In this document: piece after piece, positions 1 to 8,279 of the stretch
Layout of the letters: each line of letters starts with the position of its first letter
Position numbering within the stretch: position 1 is the first letter of the stretch
NCBI GenBank assembly: GCA_012103325.1
Contig: WLWY01000001.1
Location: forward strand, 930,001-994,000
DNA: 64,000 bases
Reading direction: 5' to 3'
DNA from: Alphaproteobacteria bacterium
GTDB lineage: Bacteria; Pseudomonadota; Alphaproteobacteria; UBA8366; GCA-2717185
Translations under genes and position numbers: made by a program
The notes under the pieces: model-generated
Seen by the model: the letters and a program-made list of their open reading frames with translations, nothing else
Told to the model about the DNA's origin: nothing
Database searches by the model: none

Positions 1-1
1 T

Positions 2-583
2 GCACTCGATATCGACACCCTGCTGAACGAATCGGCACGGGCCGCACTGTCCGGCGGTTATGGCCATGTCGAATTGTTGTACGATTTCGCAGACGGCGGG
101 ACGGCGGATGGCTGGCTGCATGGCCTGTTCCGGTACGAGGACCGCGCGAGCGGCCATGGAGCGGATACCAGCTTCGGCGCACACATCTTCAACACCGTGC
201 TGACCTATCGCAACGAGCCGCAATCCTATTCGGGACCCGCCCCGGGACTCAGTACGCGGCTGTTCTTGCGCCTCGGCAAGGCACCGCTGGATACGATGTG
301 CCATTTGATCTACCCGGCATCGACACCCTGGCACGAGCGTTCCGACACCCATCTGCTGCTGTTCGACGGCGACGGGACGGAAATCGCTGACCATAAAGTA
401 GAAATACCTTGTGGAGGCTCGCAATATTGGTGTTATGGTCAAACGTTTGATGAGGCGGAGCGTTGCGCGGCGGGCGATGATGCTTATGTGATCATTCGGG
501 ATCAAACCTGCCGGTTGTTCGGGTATCATGGGCTTCTGCATGGCACTGAGAGCTTCAGCCTCGATCATATGTTCGGTTTTTAG
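2..583 (+). CDS. hypothetical protein, 5' end outside window
   Basis: The frame is open from the left edge to a TAG at 581-583, so the first part of the gene lies outside the window; 193 codons are visible. I do not recognise the family. The visible protein is soluble-looking, rich in Gly, His and aromatic residues, has no membrane segment, and carries three scattered cysteines near the C-terminus (YWCYGQ, ERCAAG, DQTCRL). It ends 56 bp before the LysR start on the same strand, so the two could be cotranscribed, but nothing links them in function. Confidence 0.6.
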   Translation, partial: ALDIDTLLNESARAALSGGYGHVELLYDFADGGTADGWLHGLFRYEDRASGHGADTSFGAHIFNTVLTYRNEPQSYSGPAPGLSTRLFLRLGKAPLDTMCHLIYPASTPWHERSDTHLLLFDGDGTEIADHKVEIPCGGSQYWCYGQTFDEAERCAAGDDAYVIIRDQTCRLFGYHGLLHGTESFSLDHMFGF

Positions 584-639
584 GGAACCGAACGGCCCGT
601 ACGCGACTTGGCTTGGGTCAAACCTTATATTGGGTCGTT

Positions 640-1524
640 ATGGACTGGGACAGATTACGCATATTTCACGATGTCGCGGACGCCGGCAGCTTCACCCATG
701 CCGGCGCGACGCTGAATCTGAGCCAGTCCGCGGTCAGCCGGCAGGTCAGCGCGCTCGAAGACAGCCTCAGCGTCAAACTGTTCCATCGTCACGCCCGCGG
801 CCTGATTTTGACCGAACAGGGCGAGCTGCTGTACCAGACCGTCAAGGATGTCTTCCACAAGCTGGCGATCGTCGAGTCGCAGTTGAGCGAAACGCGGGAG
901 AACCCGACCGGGCCGCTCAAGGTGACGACGACCGTTTCCTTCGGCTCCACCTGGCTGACGCCGCGCATCAAGGAATTCATCGAGATGTATCCGGAGGTCG
1001 ACTTCAGTCTGATTTTGACCGACACGGAACTCGACCTCGGCATGCGGCAGGCCGATATCGGCATTCGGCTGACACCGCCCCGGCAACCCGACTTAATCCA
1101 GCGGCACCTGCTGGCGTTGAGCACGCATATCTATGGCGCGAAGCAATATCTGGACGAGCACGGCGTTCCGAAGACGGCGAAGGATCTCGACGACCATAAT
1201 CTGATCGTCTACGGCCATGACGTGCCGCCGCCGGTGCCGTCGGTCAATTGGTTGCTTGACGCCGGTGCAACCGCGCCGCGCCGCCCTGCATTACGCGTCA
1301 ACAACATCTATGGAATCTACCGCGCGGCGCGCAGCGGACTCGGTCTCGCCAGCCTGCCGGACTACATGATCCCCGATGACGTGAATTTGGTGAAGGTATT
1401 ACCAGACCTAGCAGGTCCGTCGATTCAAGCCTATTTTGTGTACCCGGAAGAGTTGCGTCATTCGAAGCGGATCGCTGTGTTTCGCGACTTCCTTCTGCAA
1501 AAGATCGCAGAATCAAGAAGTTAG
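640..1524 (+). CDS. LysR-family transcriptional regulator
   Basis: This 294-residue protein has the LysR layout: an N-terminal winged helix-turn-helix (about residues 4-61, with SFTHAGATLNLSQSAVSRQ as the recognition region) and a periplasmic-binding-protein-like effector domain from about residue 90 to the end. I chose the ATG at 640 (MDWDRLR) over an upstream in-frame start at 613 because family members begin a few residues before the HTH. Its target cannot be read from the sequence. The downstream neighbour is a convergent enolase-superfamily gene, and no divergent partner is visible upstream. Confidence 0.9.
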   Translation: MDWDRLRIFHDVADAGSFTHAGATLNLSQSAVSRQVSALEDSLSVKLFHRHARGLILTEQGELLYQTVKDVFHKLAIVESQLSETRENPTGPLKVTTTVSFGSTWLTPRIKEFIEMYPEVDFSLILTDTELDLGMRQADIGIRLTPPRQPDLIQRHLLALSTHIYGAKQYLDEHGVPKTAKDLDDHNLIVYGHDVPPPVPSVNWLLDAGATAPRRPALRVNNIYGIYRAARSGLGLASLPDYMIPDDVNLVKVLPDLAGPSIQAYFVYPEELRHSKRIAVFRDFLLQKIAESRS

Positions 1525-1572
1525 AAGATATTCTGGAACCAATCTTGGTTATGCAAAATCTGCATGGCTGAA

Positions 1573-1763
1573 TTGACAAAATCCCAATAGCGTATCCGGG
1601 TGCGAAACCTTATCTATTGTTCACCTCGTTGTTGCGATGCAACAACACACGCTTCTGCTTCCAGGCAATAGCTTGGACTCAAGAATCGCAAGATTCTTCG
1701 TCTCCCAGACGTGAAGCCTCCCTGTTCAAACTGCCGGCAACTTTCGAGTTGCCGGCATTTTTT
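1573..1763 (+). ncRNA. candidate structured small RNA
   Basis: The gap between the LysR gene and the convergent enolase-family gene holds three successive perfect hairpins on the plus strand. They are GTTGTTGC-gat-GCAACAAC (1628-1646), AAGAATC-gcaa-GATTCTT (1681-1698) and an 11-bp stem with a TTCG tetraloop followed by six T (1732-1763). Pyrimidine-rich unpaired segments (CTCCC, CCTCCC) lie between hairpins two and three and look like anti-Shine-Dalgarno sequence. A TTGACA sits at 1573-1578 but I see no good -10 at the right distance, so the 5' end is uncertain. It could also be only the lysR 3' UTR. Confidence 0.4.
1732..1763 (+). terminator. intrinsic terminator, TTCG loop
   Basis: An 11-bp perfect stem (TGCCGGCAACT / AGTTGCCGGCA) closed by a TTCG tetraloop and followed by TTTTTT. 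It terminates plus-strand transcription from the LysR gene or from a separate small RNA. Confidence 0.85.
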
Positions 1764-1782
1764 CTTTCCACGGCGACGATCC

Positions 1783-2892
1783 TCAGCGCAAAATCTGGAT
1801 CGTTTTCGCTTCGATCATGTCGAAATCGATCTTCGCGCCCAGCCCCGGTTCCATCGGCGCGTGCACCAAACCGTCGCGGCCAACTTCGATATCTTCGACC
1901 AGACCGTATTTCTGCGCGCCATCGGGCAGCAGAACTTCGAAGAACTCGCAGTTCGCGATCGCCAACGAGACATGCAAATTCGCAACATTGTTCAGCGAAT
2001 TGCCGCCATGGTGGATCTCGAAGTTCATGCCGAACGCCTCGGCGAGATGCGCGGCTTTCACGCATGCCGTGATGCCGCCCTTCACCGCGACGTCGCCACG
2101 CAGATAGTCGGTCGCCTGCTGCATAATCCACGGCGCGTAACCAAGGAACCCGCCCGGCGAATATTCCGTGGCCAGGATCGGGATATGGAGCAGGTTGCGT
2201 AGCTTCACGTAGTTGTAGAGGTCCTGCTCGGCGAGCGGATCCTCGTACCAGTAATAACCCAGCGCCTCGATGGCGCGGCCGACCCGGATCGCCTGCGGGA
2301 AATCGTACGCCCAGGTCGAGTCGAGCATAAGCGTGTAGTCGTCGCCGACGGCTTCTCGCACCGCCTGGCACACGGCGATGTCTGTCTTCCACTGCGTCGG
2401 CGGATGAATCTTGTATGCGGCCCAACCCGCCGCCTTGAACTCGAGTGCTTGTTCCACATAGGCCTCGGTCGACGACAAGGTTGGGGAGCTGGCATAGGCT
2501 GGCAGTTCGGCCCGCGCGCTGCCGAGCAGTTGGTGGATCGGCAGGCCGGCGATCTTGCCGCCGATGTCCCACAACGCAATGTCCATCGCCCCGATTGCCC
2601 GCAAGGTGGTGGCGCGGGACCGTTTGTGCATTTCCCGATTCAGCCGTTCCCGGTCGAGCGGATCCTGCCCCATCAGCAGCGGCTTGAGATGATCGACAAG
2701 CGAGTGCGCATCGAGATGACCGCCCCGGCTCGACGCACCGAGAAAGGCGTGCCCGTCGACGCCATCGTCTGTCTTGATGGACAACAGGCCAAGCTGGCTT
2801 TGCCCCGAGAACTTGCCCGTATGCTGACCATATTGGGTCGCGGGAATACCATCCCACGCGAACAGGGTCAGCGTAATGTCGTCGATTTTCAT
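1783..2892 (-). CDS. mandelate racemase/enolase-superfamily protein
   Basis: This 369-residue protein shows the enolase-superfamily pattern: an N-terminal capping domain, then a barrel with a catalytic-lysine strand (AYKIHPP) and metal-ligand strands ending in Asp (MLDSTWAYD), Glu (YWYEDPLAE) and Glu (LATEYSPGG). A late His-containing strand (NFEIHHGGNSLNN) follows. The first motif is K-x-H where many mandelate racemase-group enzymes have K-x-K. It is probably an acid-sugar dehydratase or a related racemase, substrate unknown. The ATG at 2892 is preceded by a good GGAGGGA; longer in-frame starts lack one. Convergent with the LysR gene across a terminator. Confidence 0.85.
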   Translation of the reverse strand: MKIDDITLTLFAWDGIPATQYGQHTGKFSGQSQLGLLSIKTDDGVDGHAFLGASSRGGHLDAHSLVDHLKPLLMGQDPLDRERLNREMHKRSRATTLRAIGAMDIALWDIGGKIAGLPIHQLLGSARAELPAYASSPTLSSTEAYVEQALEFKAAGWAAYKIHPPTQWKTDIAVCQAVREAVGDDYTLMLDSTWAYDFPQAIRVGRAIEALGYYWYEDPLAEQDLYNYVKLRNLLHIPILATEYSPGGFLGYAPWIMQQATDYLRGDVAVKGGITACVKAAHLAEAFGMNFEIHHGGNSLNNVANLHVSLAIANCEFFEVLLPDGAQKYGLVEDIEVGRDGLVHAPMEPGLGAKIDFDMIEAKTIQILR

Positions 2893-3053
2893 GTCGTTGT
2901 CCCTCCACCAGCATGACTCAAGCCGGTAACGTCGCGCCGGCCGCGACAGGCCTTGCCGTCCGTTATCGGTATTAGAAAAACACAATCGGTCGCCGCGGTC
3001 CAACTGGTCAAAACGGCATGCGGCGGGTTTGGGTGACGGTCACGATGCCGTGA

Positions 3054-3082
3054 TTGTCCCCGCCTCCCGACGCTGGTATAGA
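3054..3082 (+). promoter_or_regulatory. sigma70-type promoter of the tRNA gene
   Basis: TTGTCC (3054-3059), a 17-bp spacer and TATAGA (3077-3082) place a transcription start about 3 bp before the mature tRNA 5' end at 3091. Confidence 0.7.
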
Positions 3083-3090
3083 GGCGTCGC

Positions 3091-3167
3091 GGGCCCGTAG
3101 TTCAGTTGGTTAGAACGAACCGCTCATAACGGTTATGTCGCAGGTTCGAGTCCTGCCGGGCCCACCA
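3091..3167 (+). tRNA. tRNA with CAT anticodon (elongator Met or Ile2)
   Basis: A 77-nt cloverleaf: acceptor stem GGGCCCG/CGGGCCC, D-arm with the GG of GTTGGTTAG, anticodon stem AACCG/CGGTT with CAT at 3125-3127, T-arm with GTTCGAGTC, discriminator A and encoded CCA. It is not the initiator: the first acceptor pair is G-C, not the mismatch of initiators, and the anticodon stem lacks the three consecutive G-C pairs. Elongator Met and Ile2 (lysidine-modified) both read CAT in DNA; I cannot separate them by eye. Confidence 0.93.
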
Positions 3168-3245
3168 TCCTTCGCTCTCCGCTTTTCGGTGGGAATCGAT
3201 CGTCAAACACTATAAAACGCGGTGGATTTTTCGGAGGAACGTTTC

Positions 3246-4211
3246 TTGTCCGCAATGATCGAACTCGATCACCTGACCAAGGCGTTCGGTGCGCTTGTCG
3301 CCGTCGACGACATCTCCATGACCGTCGCTCGTGGCGAGGTGCTTGGGTTTCTCGGCCCGAACGGTGCGGGCAAATCGACGACAATGAAGATCGTCTCCGG
3401 CTTCCTCGAACCCACCTTCGGCACTGCCACCGTATGCGGCCATAACGTCGTCGCGGAACCGGTCGCGGTCAAACGGCGGATTGGCTATCTGCCGGAGGGT
3501 GCCCCGACCTATGGCGACATGACACCAATGTCCTATCTCGGCTTCATCGCAGAAATCCGCGGTTACGACGGCGTGGAAAAACGCCGCCGCGTGGAGGCCG
3601 CGGTCGAGAAGCTGGGGCTTGAACGGGTCCTGCGTCAGCCGATCGAAACCCTGTCCAAGGGCTACAAGCGGCGCGTCGGATTCGCGCAGGCGATCCTGCA
3701 CGATCCCGAAGTCCTGATCATGGACGAACCGACCGACGGCCTCGACCCGAACCAAAAACGTCTGGTGCGCACCCTGATCCACGACATGGCGGCGGATAAG
3801 GCCATCGTCATTTCGACCCACATCCTGGAAGAGGTCGATGCCGTCTGCAACCGCGTCGTGATGATCGCGGGCGGGCGGCTGCTGGCTGACGGTACGCCCG
3901 ACTCGCTGCGCGCCCGCGCGCGCGACCACAATGCCTTGCTGCTGCGCGTCGCGCCGGACCGGGTCGAGGCCGCGCGTCAAAAGATCGGCACGCTGGACGG
4001 TATCGAAACGGTGGAAACGGTCACGCGGCGCGATGGTGCACTGATGCTACGCGTTCCACCCGGCCCGCAAGCAAACGCCGCAACGGTTGTCGCTGCTCTG
4101 AACGCAGAAAATATCGCCGTCGAGGAGGTGGTGAACGAGGTCGGGCTGCTGGACGACGTGTTCTACGACATCACCGCCCACGCCGCGCATCGGGAGAATC
4201 CCTATGCGTAA
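3246..4211 (+). CDS. ABC transporter ATP-binding protein, GldA-like
   Basis: An ABC ATPase of about 321 residues with a Walker A (GPNGAGKST), a variant signature (LSKGYKRRVGFAQ), Walker B with DEPTDGLDP and a switch His (STHILEE). The C-terminal extension (about residue 220 onward) is typical of ABC-2 exporters. A TTG at 3246 sits 8 bp after GGAGG (3233-3237); the ATG at 3255 would be 17 bp away, so TTG is preferred. It is the first gene of a four-gene run with an ABC-2 permease, a GldG-like protein and a DUF4340 protein. The 3' end overlaps the permease start by 8 bp. Confidence 0.92.
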   Translation: MSAMIELDHLTKAFGALVAVDDISMTVARGEVLGFLGPNGAGKSTTMKIVSGFLEPTFGTATVCGHNVVAEPVAVKRRIGYLPEGAPTYGDMTPMSYLGFIAEIRGYDGVEKRRRVEAAVEKLGLERVLRQPIETLSKGYKRRVGFAQAILHDPEVLIMDEPTDGLDPNQKRLVRTLIHDMAADKAIVISTHILEEVDAVCNRVVMIAGGRLLADGTPDSLRARARDHNALLLRVAPDRVEAARQKIGTLDGIETVETVTRRDGALMLRVPPGPQANAATVVAALNAENIAVEEVVNEVGLLDDVFYDITAHAAHRENPYA

Positions 4212-4938
4212 TGTGTGGATCATCATCAAACGGGAAATCGGCAGCTACTTCGCGACACCGCTCGCCTACGTGTTCATCGTCATATTTCTCGCGCTCAGCG
4301 GTGCATTGGCGTTTTTCATCGGCCGCTTCATGTCGCGTGAGCAAGCCGATCTGATCCCGTTCTTTGACTATCACCCATGGCTCTACCTGCTTCTTATCCC
4401 CGCCATCGCGATGCGGCTTTGGGCGGAAGAACGCAAGACCGGCACGATCGAGAACCTGATGACCTTGCCGGTGTCCACCGTCGAAGCGGTCATCGGCAAG
4501 TTCCTCGCCGCTTGGGCATTCGCCGGGCTGGCCTTGGCACTGACCTTCCCGATATGGATATCGGTCAACATTCTGGGCGATCCGGATAACGGCGTGATTC
4601 TCGCCAGCTATATCGGCAGCCTATTCATGGCCGGCGCGTTCCTGGCCATCGGGTCGTGCATCTCGGCGCTGACAAAAAACCAGGTCATCGCCTTCATTAT
4701 CAGCGCTACCGTTTGCTTCCTGTTCACGATGGCGGGGCTGGAGCTGGTGCTCAACTTCTTCCGGCTCTGGGCGCCCGACCTTCTCGTCGATACCATCGCG
4801 TCATTGAGCTTCTTGACGCATTTCAACGCCGTTACGAAAGGCGTTATCGAGTTGCGTGATATCATCTACTTCATCTCGATGATCGCCGTCTGGCTGCTGG
4901 CCAATGTCGTCGCCGTCGACGTCCGAAAGGCGGCATAA
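4204..4938 (+). CDS. ABC-2 type permease, GldF-like
   Basis: A 244-residue integral membrane protein with about six hydrophobic helices, starting MRNVWIIIKREIGSYFATPLA, the usual N-terminus of ABC-2 permease subunits that pair with GldA-type ATPases. It overlaps the ATPase gene by 8 bp and ends 2 bp before the GldG-like gene, so the three are almost certainly cotranslated. The substrate is unknown; in Bacteroidetes the equivalent set is linked to gliding, but in proteobacteria the role is undefined. Confidence 0.9.
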   Translation: MRNVWIIIKREIGSYFATPLAYVFIVIFLALSGALAFFIGRFMSREQADLIPFFDYHPWLYLLLIPAIAMRLWAEERKTGTIENLMTLPVSTVEAVIGKFLAAWAFAGLALALTFPIWISVNILGDPDNGVILASYIGSLFMAGAFLAIGSCISALTKNQVIAFIISATVCFLFTMAGLELVLNFFRLWAPDLLVDTIASLSFLTHFNAVTKGVIELRDIIYFISMIAVWLLANVVAVDVRKAA

Positions 4939-4940
4939 CG

Positions 4941-6887
4941 ATGCTGAGCCGCCTGCGAAATCTCGATCGCTCCGGCCGCGCGCTGATCGGTCTCGCCTTT
5001 GCCGTGATCTTGTTCTTCGCCGTGAACATTTTCTCGAACACTGTCTTCAAGTCGATGCAGGTCGATCTGACGCAAGACCAGCTGTTCACGCTATCGGAAG
5101 GGACCAAGCGGGTATTGGCCTTGCTGGACGAGCCGGTCGACATTCGTCTGTTCTTCTCCCGCGCCATGGGCGAGCGCAGCCCCGAGAACGCCCGGCATCA
5201 CAACCGTGTGCGCGAATTGTTGCTGCAATATGCGGAGATCGCCAACGGCAAGATCCGTCTGACCTTCGAAAATCCCGAACCGTTTTCCAGCAGCGAGGAC
5301 CGTGCCGTCGCGTTTGGGCTGGAAGGGATCCCGGTGAACGAAGCCGGCGATCAGGGGTTCTTCGGCCTGGCAGCGACAAACAGCACGGACGATCAGGTCG
5401 TTATTCCGTTCTTCTCGACCGAGCGGGAAACCTTCCTCGAATACGATCTGACGAAAATGGTACAGCGTCTGGTCAATCCCACGCAGAAAACCGTCGGCTT
5501 GCTGAGCACAATACCGATTAGTGGCGGTTACGTGCCGGAATTCGGCACGACACAGCGCTGGCCCATCGTCGAGCGGGTGATGGAATTTTTCCTGATCATG
5601 CCCCTGCCGACCGACATCCGGGAAGTGCCGGAGGATGTCGATATTCTGATGCTGGTGCATCCCGTCGGGCTCAATCCGCACACGCTTTACGCCATCGATC
5701 AGTTCATGCTGAGGGGCGGCAAGGCGCTTGCCTTCCTCGACCCGGTCGCGGAAGCGGAAGCCGCGAGCTCCCGCAAGCAGGGTTTCCGGCCACGCAGTTC
5801 GGACTTCAACCAAGTACTCGAGCGTTGGGGACTGCACATGGCGACGGGCAAGGTCGCCGCCGATCTCGATTCCGCGCGCCGGGTCAATGTCAGGCAAGGT
5901 GCGCAAATGAAAGTGGCGGACTATGTCGCCTGGCTGTCGCTGACCGAGTCGAACTTTGCCGCCGCCGATGTCGTCACCGGCGATATGAGCTTGCTGAACG
6001 TCGCCTCGGCGGGCGTTCTCGAACCGACTTCGAGCAAAGACATCAGCGTGACTCCGCTGGTCAAATCGGGGACGCGATCGATGCGGATCGAAGCCTCGAA
6101 AATACGCAACGGCGCCGACGTGCTCGCGCTGTTTCGCGACTTTAAATCGGAAGACAGGGAACTGATCGTCGCCGCCCGCGTTACCGGTAAAGCGACAAGC
6201 GCCTTCCCCGACGGCCCGCCGCGAGACAAAGCCGCCCTGGGGCCGAGGGCAGCGGCCGCGGGGAAAGCAGCCGCGCATCTCGACCGGGCTTCAAACCCGT
6301 TTACTGCTATCGTCGTGGCGGATATCGACATGCTGCATCAGCGGTTCTGGCTCGAGGTCAATGAAACGATGGGGCAGCGGGTCATGGTGCCCAATGCCAA
6401 TAACGGCGACTTCGTCGTCAACGCGCTTGACTACCTGACCGGCAGCGATGCACTCACCGGGTTGCGCGCGCGTGGCAAATCGAGCCGCCCCTTCACCCTG
6501 GTGCAGGCAATCCGCAGGGATGCCGAACAGCGCTTCAGCGACAAGGAACAGCAGCTCCGCGACAAGCTGACCGGCGCGCAGGAACGGCTGAACGAGTTGA
6601 TGAGCCGCGAGGCGGATAAAACAGACGCCATCCTGCGGACCGAGCAAAAACGGGCGCTAGACGAGTCGCGTAGTGAGATTGTGGCCATCCGCACCGAGTT
6701 GCGCGACGTGCAACACGAATTGCGCAAGGATATCGAAAGCCTCGAGATCTGGATGAAGTTCTTCAACATTGCAGCCGTACCGCTTCTGCTCGGACTGGCC
6801 ACGCTTCTTGTGACAATCGTGACGCGTATGCGGCGGCGCGCCCGCGTTCGTGCGACCACCCTGGCGTCGGAAAGCACGGCGCGATGA
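4941..6887 (+). CDS. GldG-family ABC transporter auxiliary protein
   Basis: A 648-residue protein anchored at both ends: a membrane helix at about 16-38, a large periplasmic part (GldG-type domain, with FTLSEGTKRVLALLDEPVDI near the start), a charged coiled coil at about 528-605, and a second helix at about 608-630. This is the layout of GldG-like auxiliary components encoded with GldA/GldF ABC exporters. The next gene (DUF4340) overlaps its stop by 4 bp. A segment rich in Ala, Gly and Arg near residues 425-450 looks low-complexity and may be a lineage insertion. Confidence 0.85.
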   Translation: MLSRLRNLDRSGRALIGLAFAVILFFAVNIFSNTVFKSMQVDLTQDQLFTLSEGTKRVLALLDEPVDIRLFFSRAMGERSPENARHHNRVRELLLQYAEIANGKIRLTFENPEPFSSSEDRAVAFGLEGIPVNEAGDQGFFGLAATNSTDDQVVIPFFSTERETFLEYDLTKMVQRLVNPTQKTVGLLSTIPISGGYVPEFGTTQRWPIVERVMEFFLIMPLPTDIREVPEDVDILMLVHPVGLNPHTLYAIDQFMLRGGKALAFLDPVAEAEAASSRKQGFRPRSSDFNQVLERWGLHMATGKVAADLDSARRVNVRQGAQMKVADYVAWLSLTESNFAAADVVTGDMSLLNVASAGVLEPTSSKDISVTPLVKSGTRSMRIEASKIRNGADVLALFRDFKSEDRELIVAARVTGKATSAFPDGPPRDKAALGPRAAAAGKAAAHLDRASNPFTAIVVADIDMLHQRFWLEVNETMGQRVMVPNANNGDFVVNALDYLTGSDALTGLRARGKSSRPFTLVQAIRRDAEQRFSDKEQQLRDKLTGAQERLNELMSREADKTDAILRTEQKRALDESRSEIVAIRTELRDVQHELRKDIESLEIWMKFFNIAAVPLLLGLATLLVTIVTRMRRRARVRATTLASESTAR

Positions 6888-7921
6888 GCCGGAAAACGAT
6901 AGCTATCCTTGCGATCCTGGCGATCTGCATGACGGTCGCCGCGGGTGTCGCACTGACCCTGGATCGTGGCGCCCGGCTGGATCCGCGAATCGGCACACCA
7001 GTCTTTCCCGCCCTAACGGAACGCGCGAACGACGTTGCCGCAATCACGGTCGAAAGCAACCTCGGCAAACTGTCGCTCGACCGCGGCGCGTCGGGATGGA
7101 CCCTACAGGAAAGCGACAACTATCCGGTCCTGGCAGTGAAGGCAAACGGCGCCGTTCTCGACCTCGCGTCCTTACGCTTCCATGAAGCGAAAACGAAGCG
7201 GCCGGAAAAGTACGGCAAGCTCAATTTGCGCGATTTCAATGCGCCGGGATCGGGATCAAGCCGCGTTACGGTCAGGGCCAAGGATGGGACCATGCTCGCC
7301 GATGTCACCGTCGGCAACGGCAAGTTCAACCTGCCTGGCACGAAGGCCGGCGGTGTCTATATCCGTCTGCCCGGCGACTCGCAAACATGGCTTGCGCAAG
7401 GCGGCGTGGGGTTCAGCGGCGTCGCCTCGGATTGGCTGGAACCGAAAGTCTTCCATATCGATGGCGCCCAGATAAAACGAGTCGCAATACAGCACCAAAA
7501 TGGCAAACCGGTCGTCGTAACCAAGCGAAACGCAAAGACACTTGCCTACACCCTCGAAGGCGTGCCGCCCGGCTTCAAGATCAAATATGCCGAGGAGCCA
7601 AAGCTCATTGCCACGAACCTGGAAGATTTCGAGCTCGAGGACGCACGAGCCGCAGGCGCGATTCCGTTTCCCGCCGCGAACAAAATCCGAACCACGTTCG
7701 AAACCTTCAGCGGCATGCAGATCACGGCCGAAACGACGAAACAAGGCGGTAAGAACTGGGTACGTTTTAGCATCGCACCCGTACCGCGCAGCAGTGACAC
7801 CGCCGCCGCGAAAGCGCGCGAGCTTTCCGACCGCACGAAGGGGTGGGTCTATCGCATCGCCGACTACCGCGCGGCCCGCTTCACGAAAACCATCGCCGAA
7901 CTGATCGAGCCTATTCGCTGA
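6884..7921 (+). CDS. DUF4340 domain protein of the Gld-type exporter operon
   Basis: A 345-residue protein with an N-terminal signal anchor (about residues 5-25) and a repetitive beta-rich periplasmic body with segments such as GKLSLDRGASGWTLQES and GTKAGGVYIRLPGD, which fits DUF4340. These proteins are found directly after GldG-like genes in proteobacteria. The start overlaps the GldG stop by 4 bp. The function is not established; the context suggests a periplasmic part of the exporter. Confidence 0.85.
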   Translation: MSRKTIAILAILAICMTVAAGVALTLDRGARLDPRIGTPVFPALTERANDVAAITVESNLGKLSLDRGASGWTLQESDNYPVLAVKANGAVLDLASLRFHEAKTKRPEKYGKLNLRDFNAPGSGSSRVTVRAKDGTMLADVTVGNGKFNLPGTKAGGVYIRLPGDSQTWLAQGGVGFSGVASDWLEPKVFHIDGAQIKRVAIQHQNGKPVVVTKRNAKTLAYTLEGVPPGFKIKYAEEPKLIATNLEDFELEDARAAGAIPFPAANKIRTTFETFSGMQITAETTKQGGKNWVRFSIAPVPRSSDTAAAKARELSDRTKGWVYRIADYRAARFTKTIAELIEPIR

Positions 7922-7939
7922 GCCGGCGGCGCACCCGGC

Positions 7940-8233
7940 TTATTCGATGACTTGATAGCTCGTTATCGTCATGTCCGAACCGGCATCGCGAAGTGGAATC
8001 AGCGGACGATACGCGTCCGAGGCATACCATTGATCGATCTTTTCCAGGCTGGGAAATTCGACGATCACAACCATGCCGTGATCCGCCGTCTCGCCGGTTA
8101 GTACCTTGTCAGCCATGCCGCGCAATAGAAGCTTTGCGCCATAGGGAGCAGCGACCTTCTGCGTTTCGGCAAGATAGGTCTGGAATTTCGCCGGGTCCTT
8201 GACCGTTATCGTAGCAATCATAAACGCACTCAT
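7940..8233 (-). CDS. DUF1330 family protein
   Basis: A 97-residue single-domain protein with the DUF1330 pattern (IATITVKDPAKFQTYLAET; GMVVIVEFPSLEKIDQWYAS), a small ferredoxin-like dimeric alpha/beta fold. It follows the NmrA-like gene on the same strand at 46 bp, so it is probably part of the MarR-controlled unit upstream. No catalytic role is known for the family. Confidence 0.88.
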   Translation of the reverse strand: MSAFMIATITVKDPAKFQTYLAETQKVAAPYGAKLLLRGMADKVLTGETADHGMVVIVEFPSLEKIDQWYASDAYRPLIPLRDAGSDMTITSYQVIE

Positions 8234-8279
8234 ATTTCTTTCCTTTCGATGGAACCGTATGGAGGGTTTGAAGGCGCGG

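Noticed and set aside
5091..6278. Long minus-strand open frame opposite the GldG gene
   Set aside because: Arg/Gly/His-rich antisense of a GC-rich gene; no recognisable domain and the plus strand is clearly coding.
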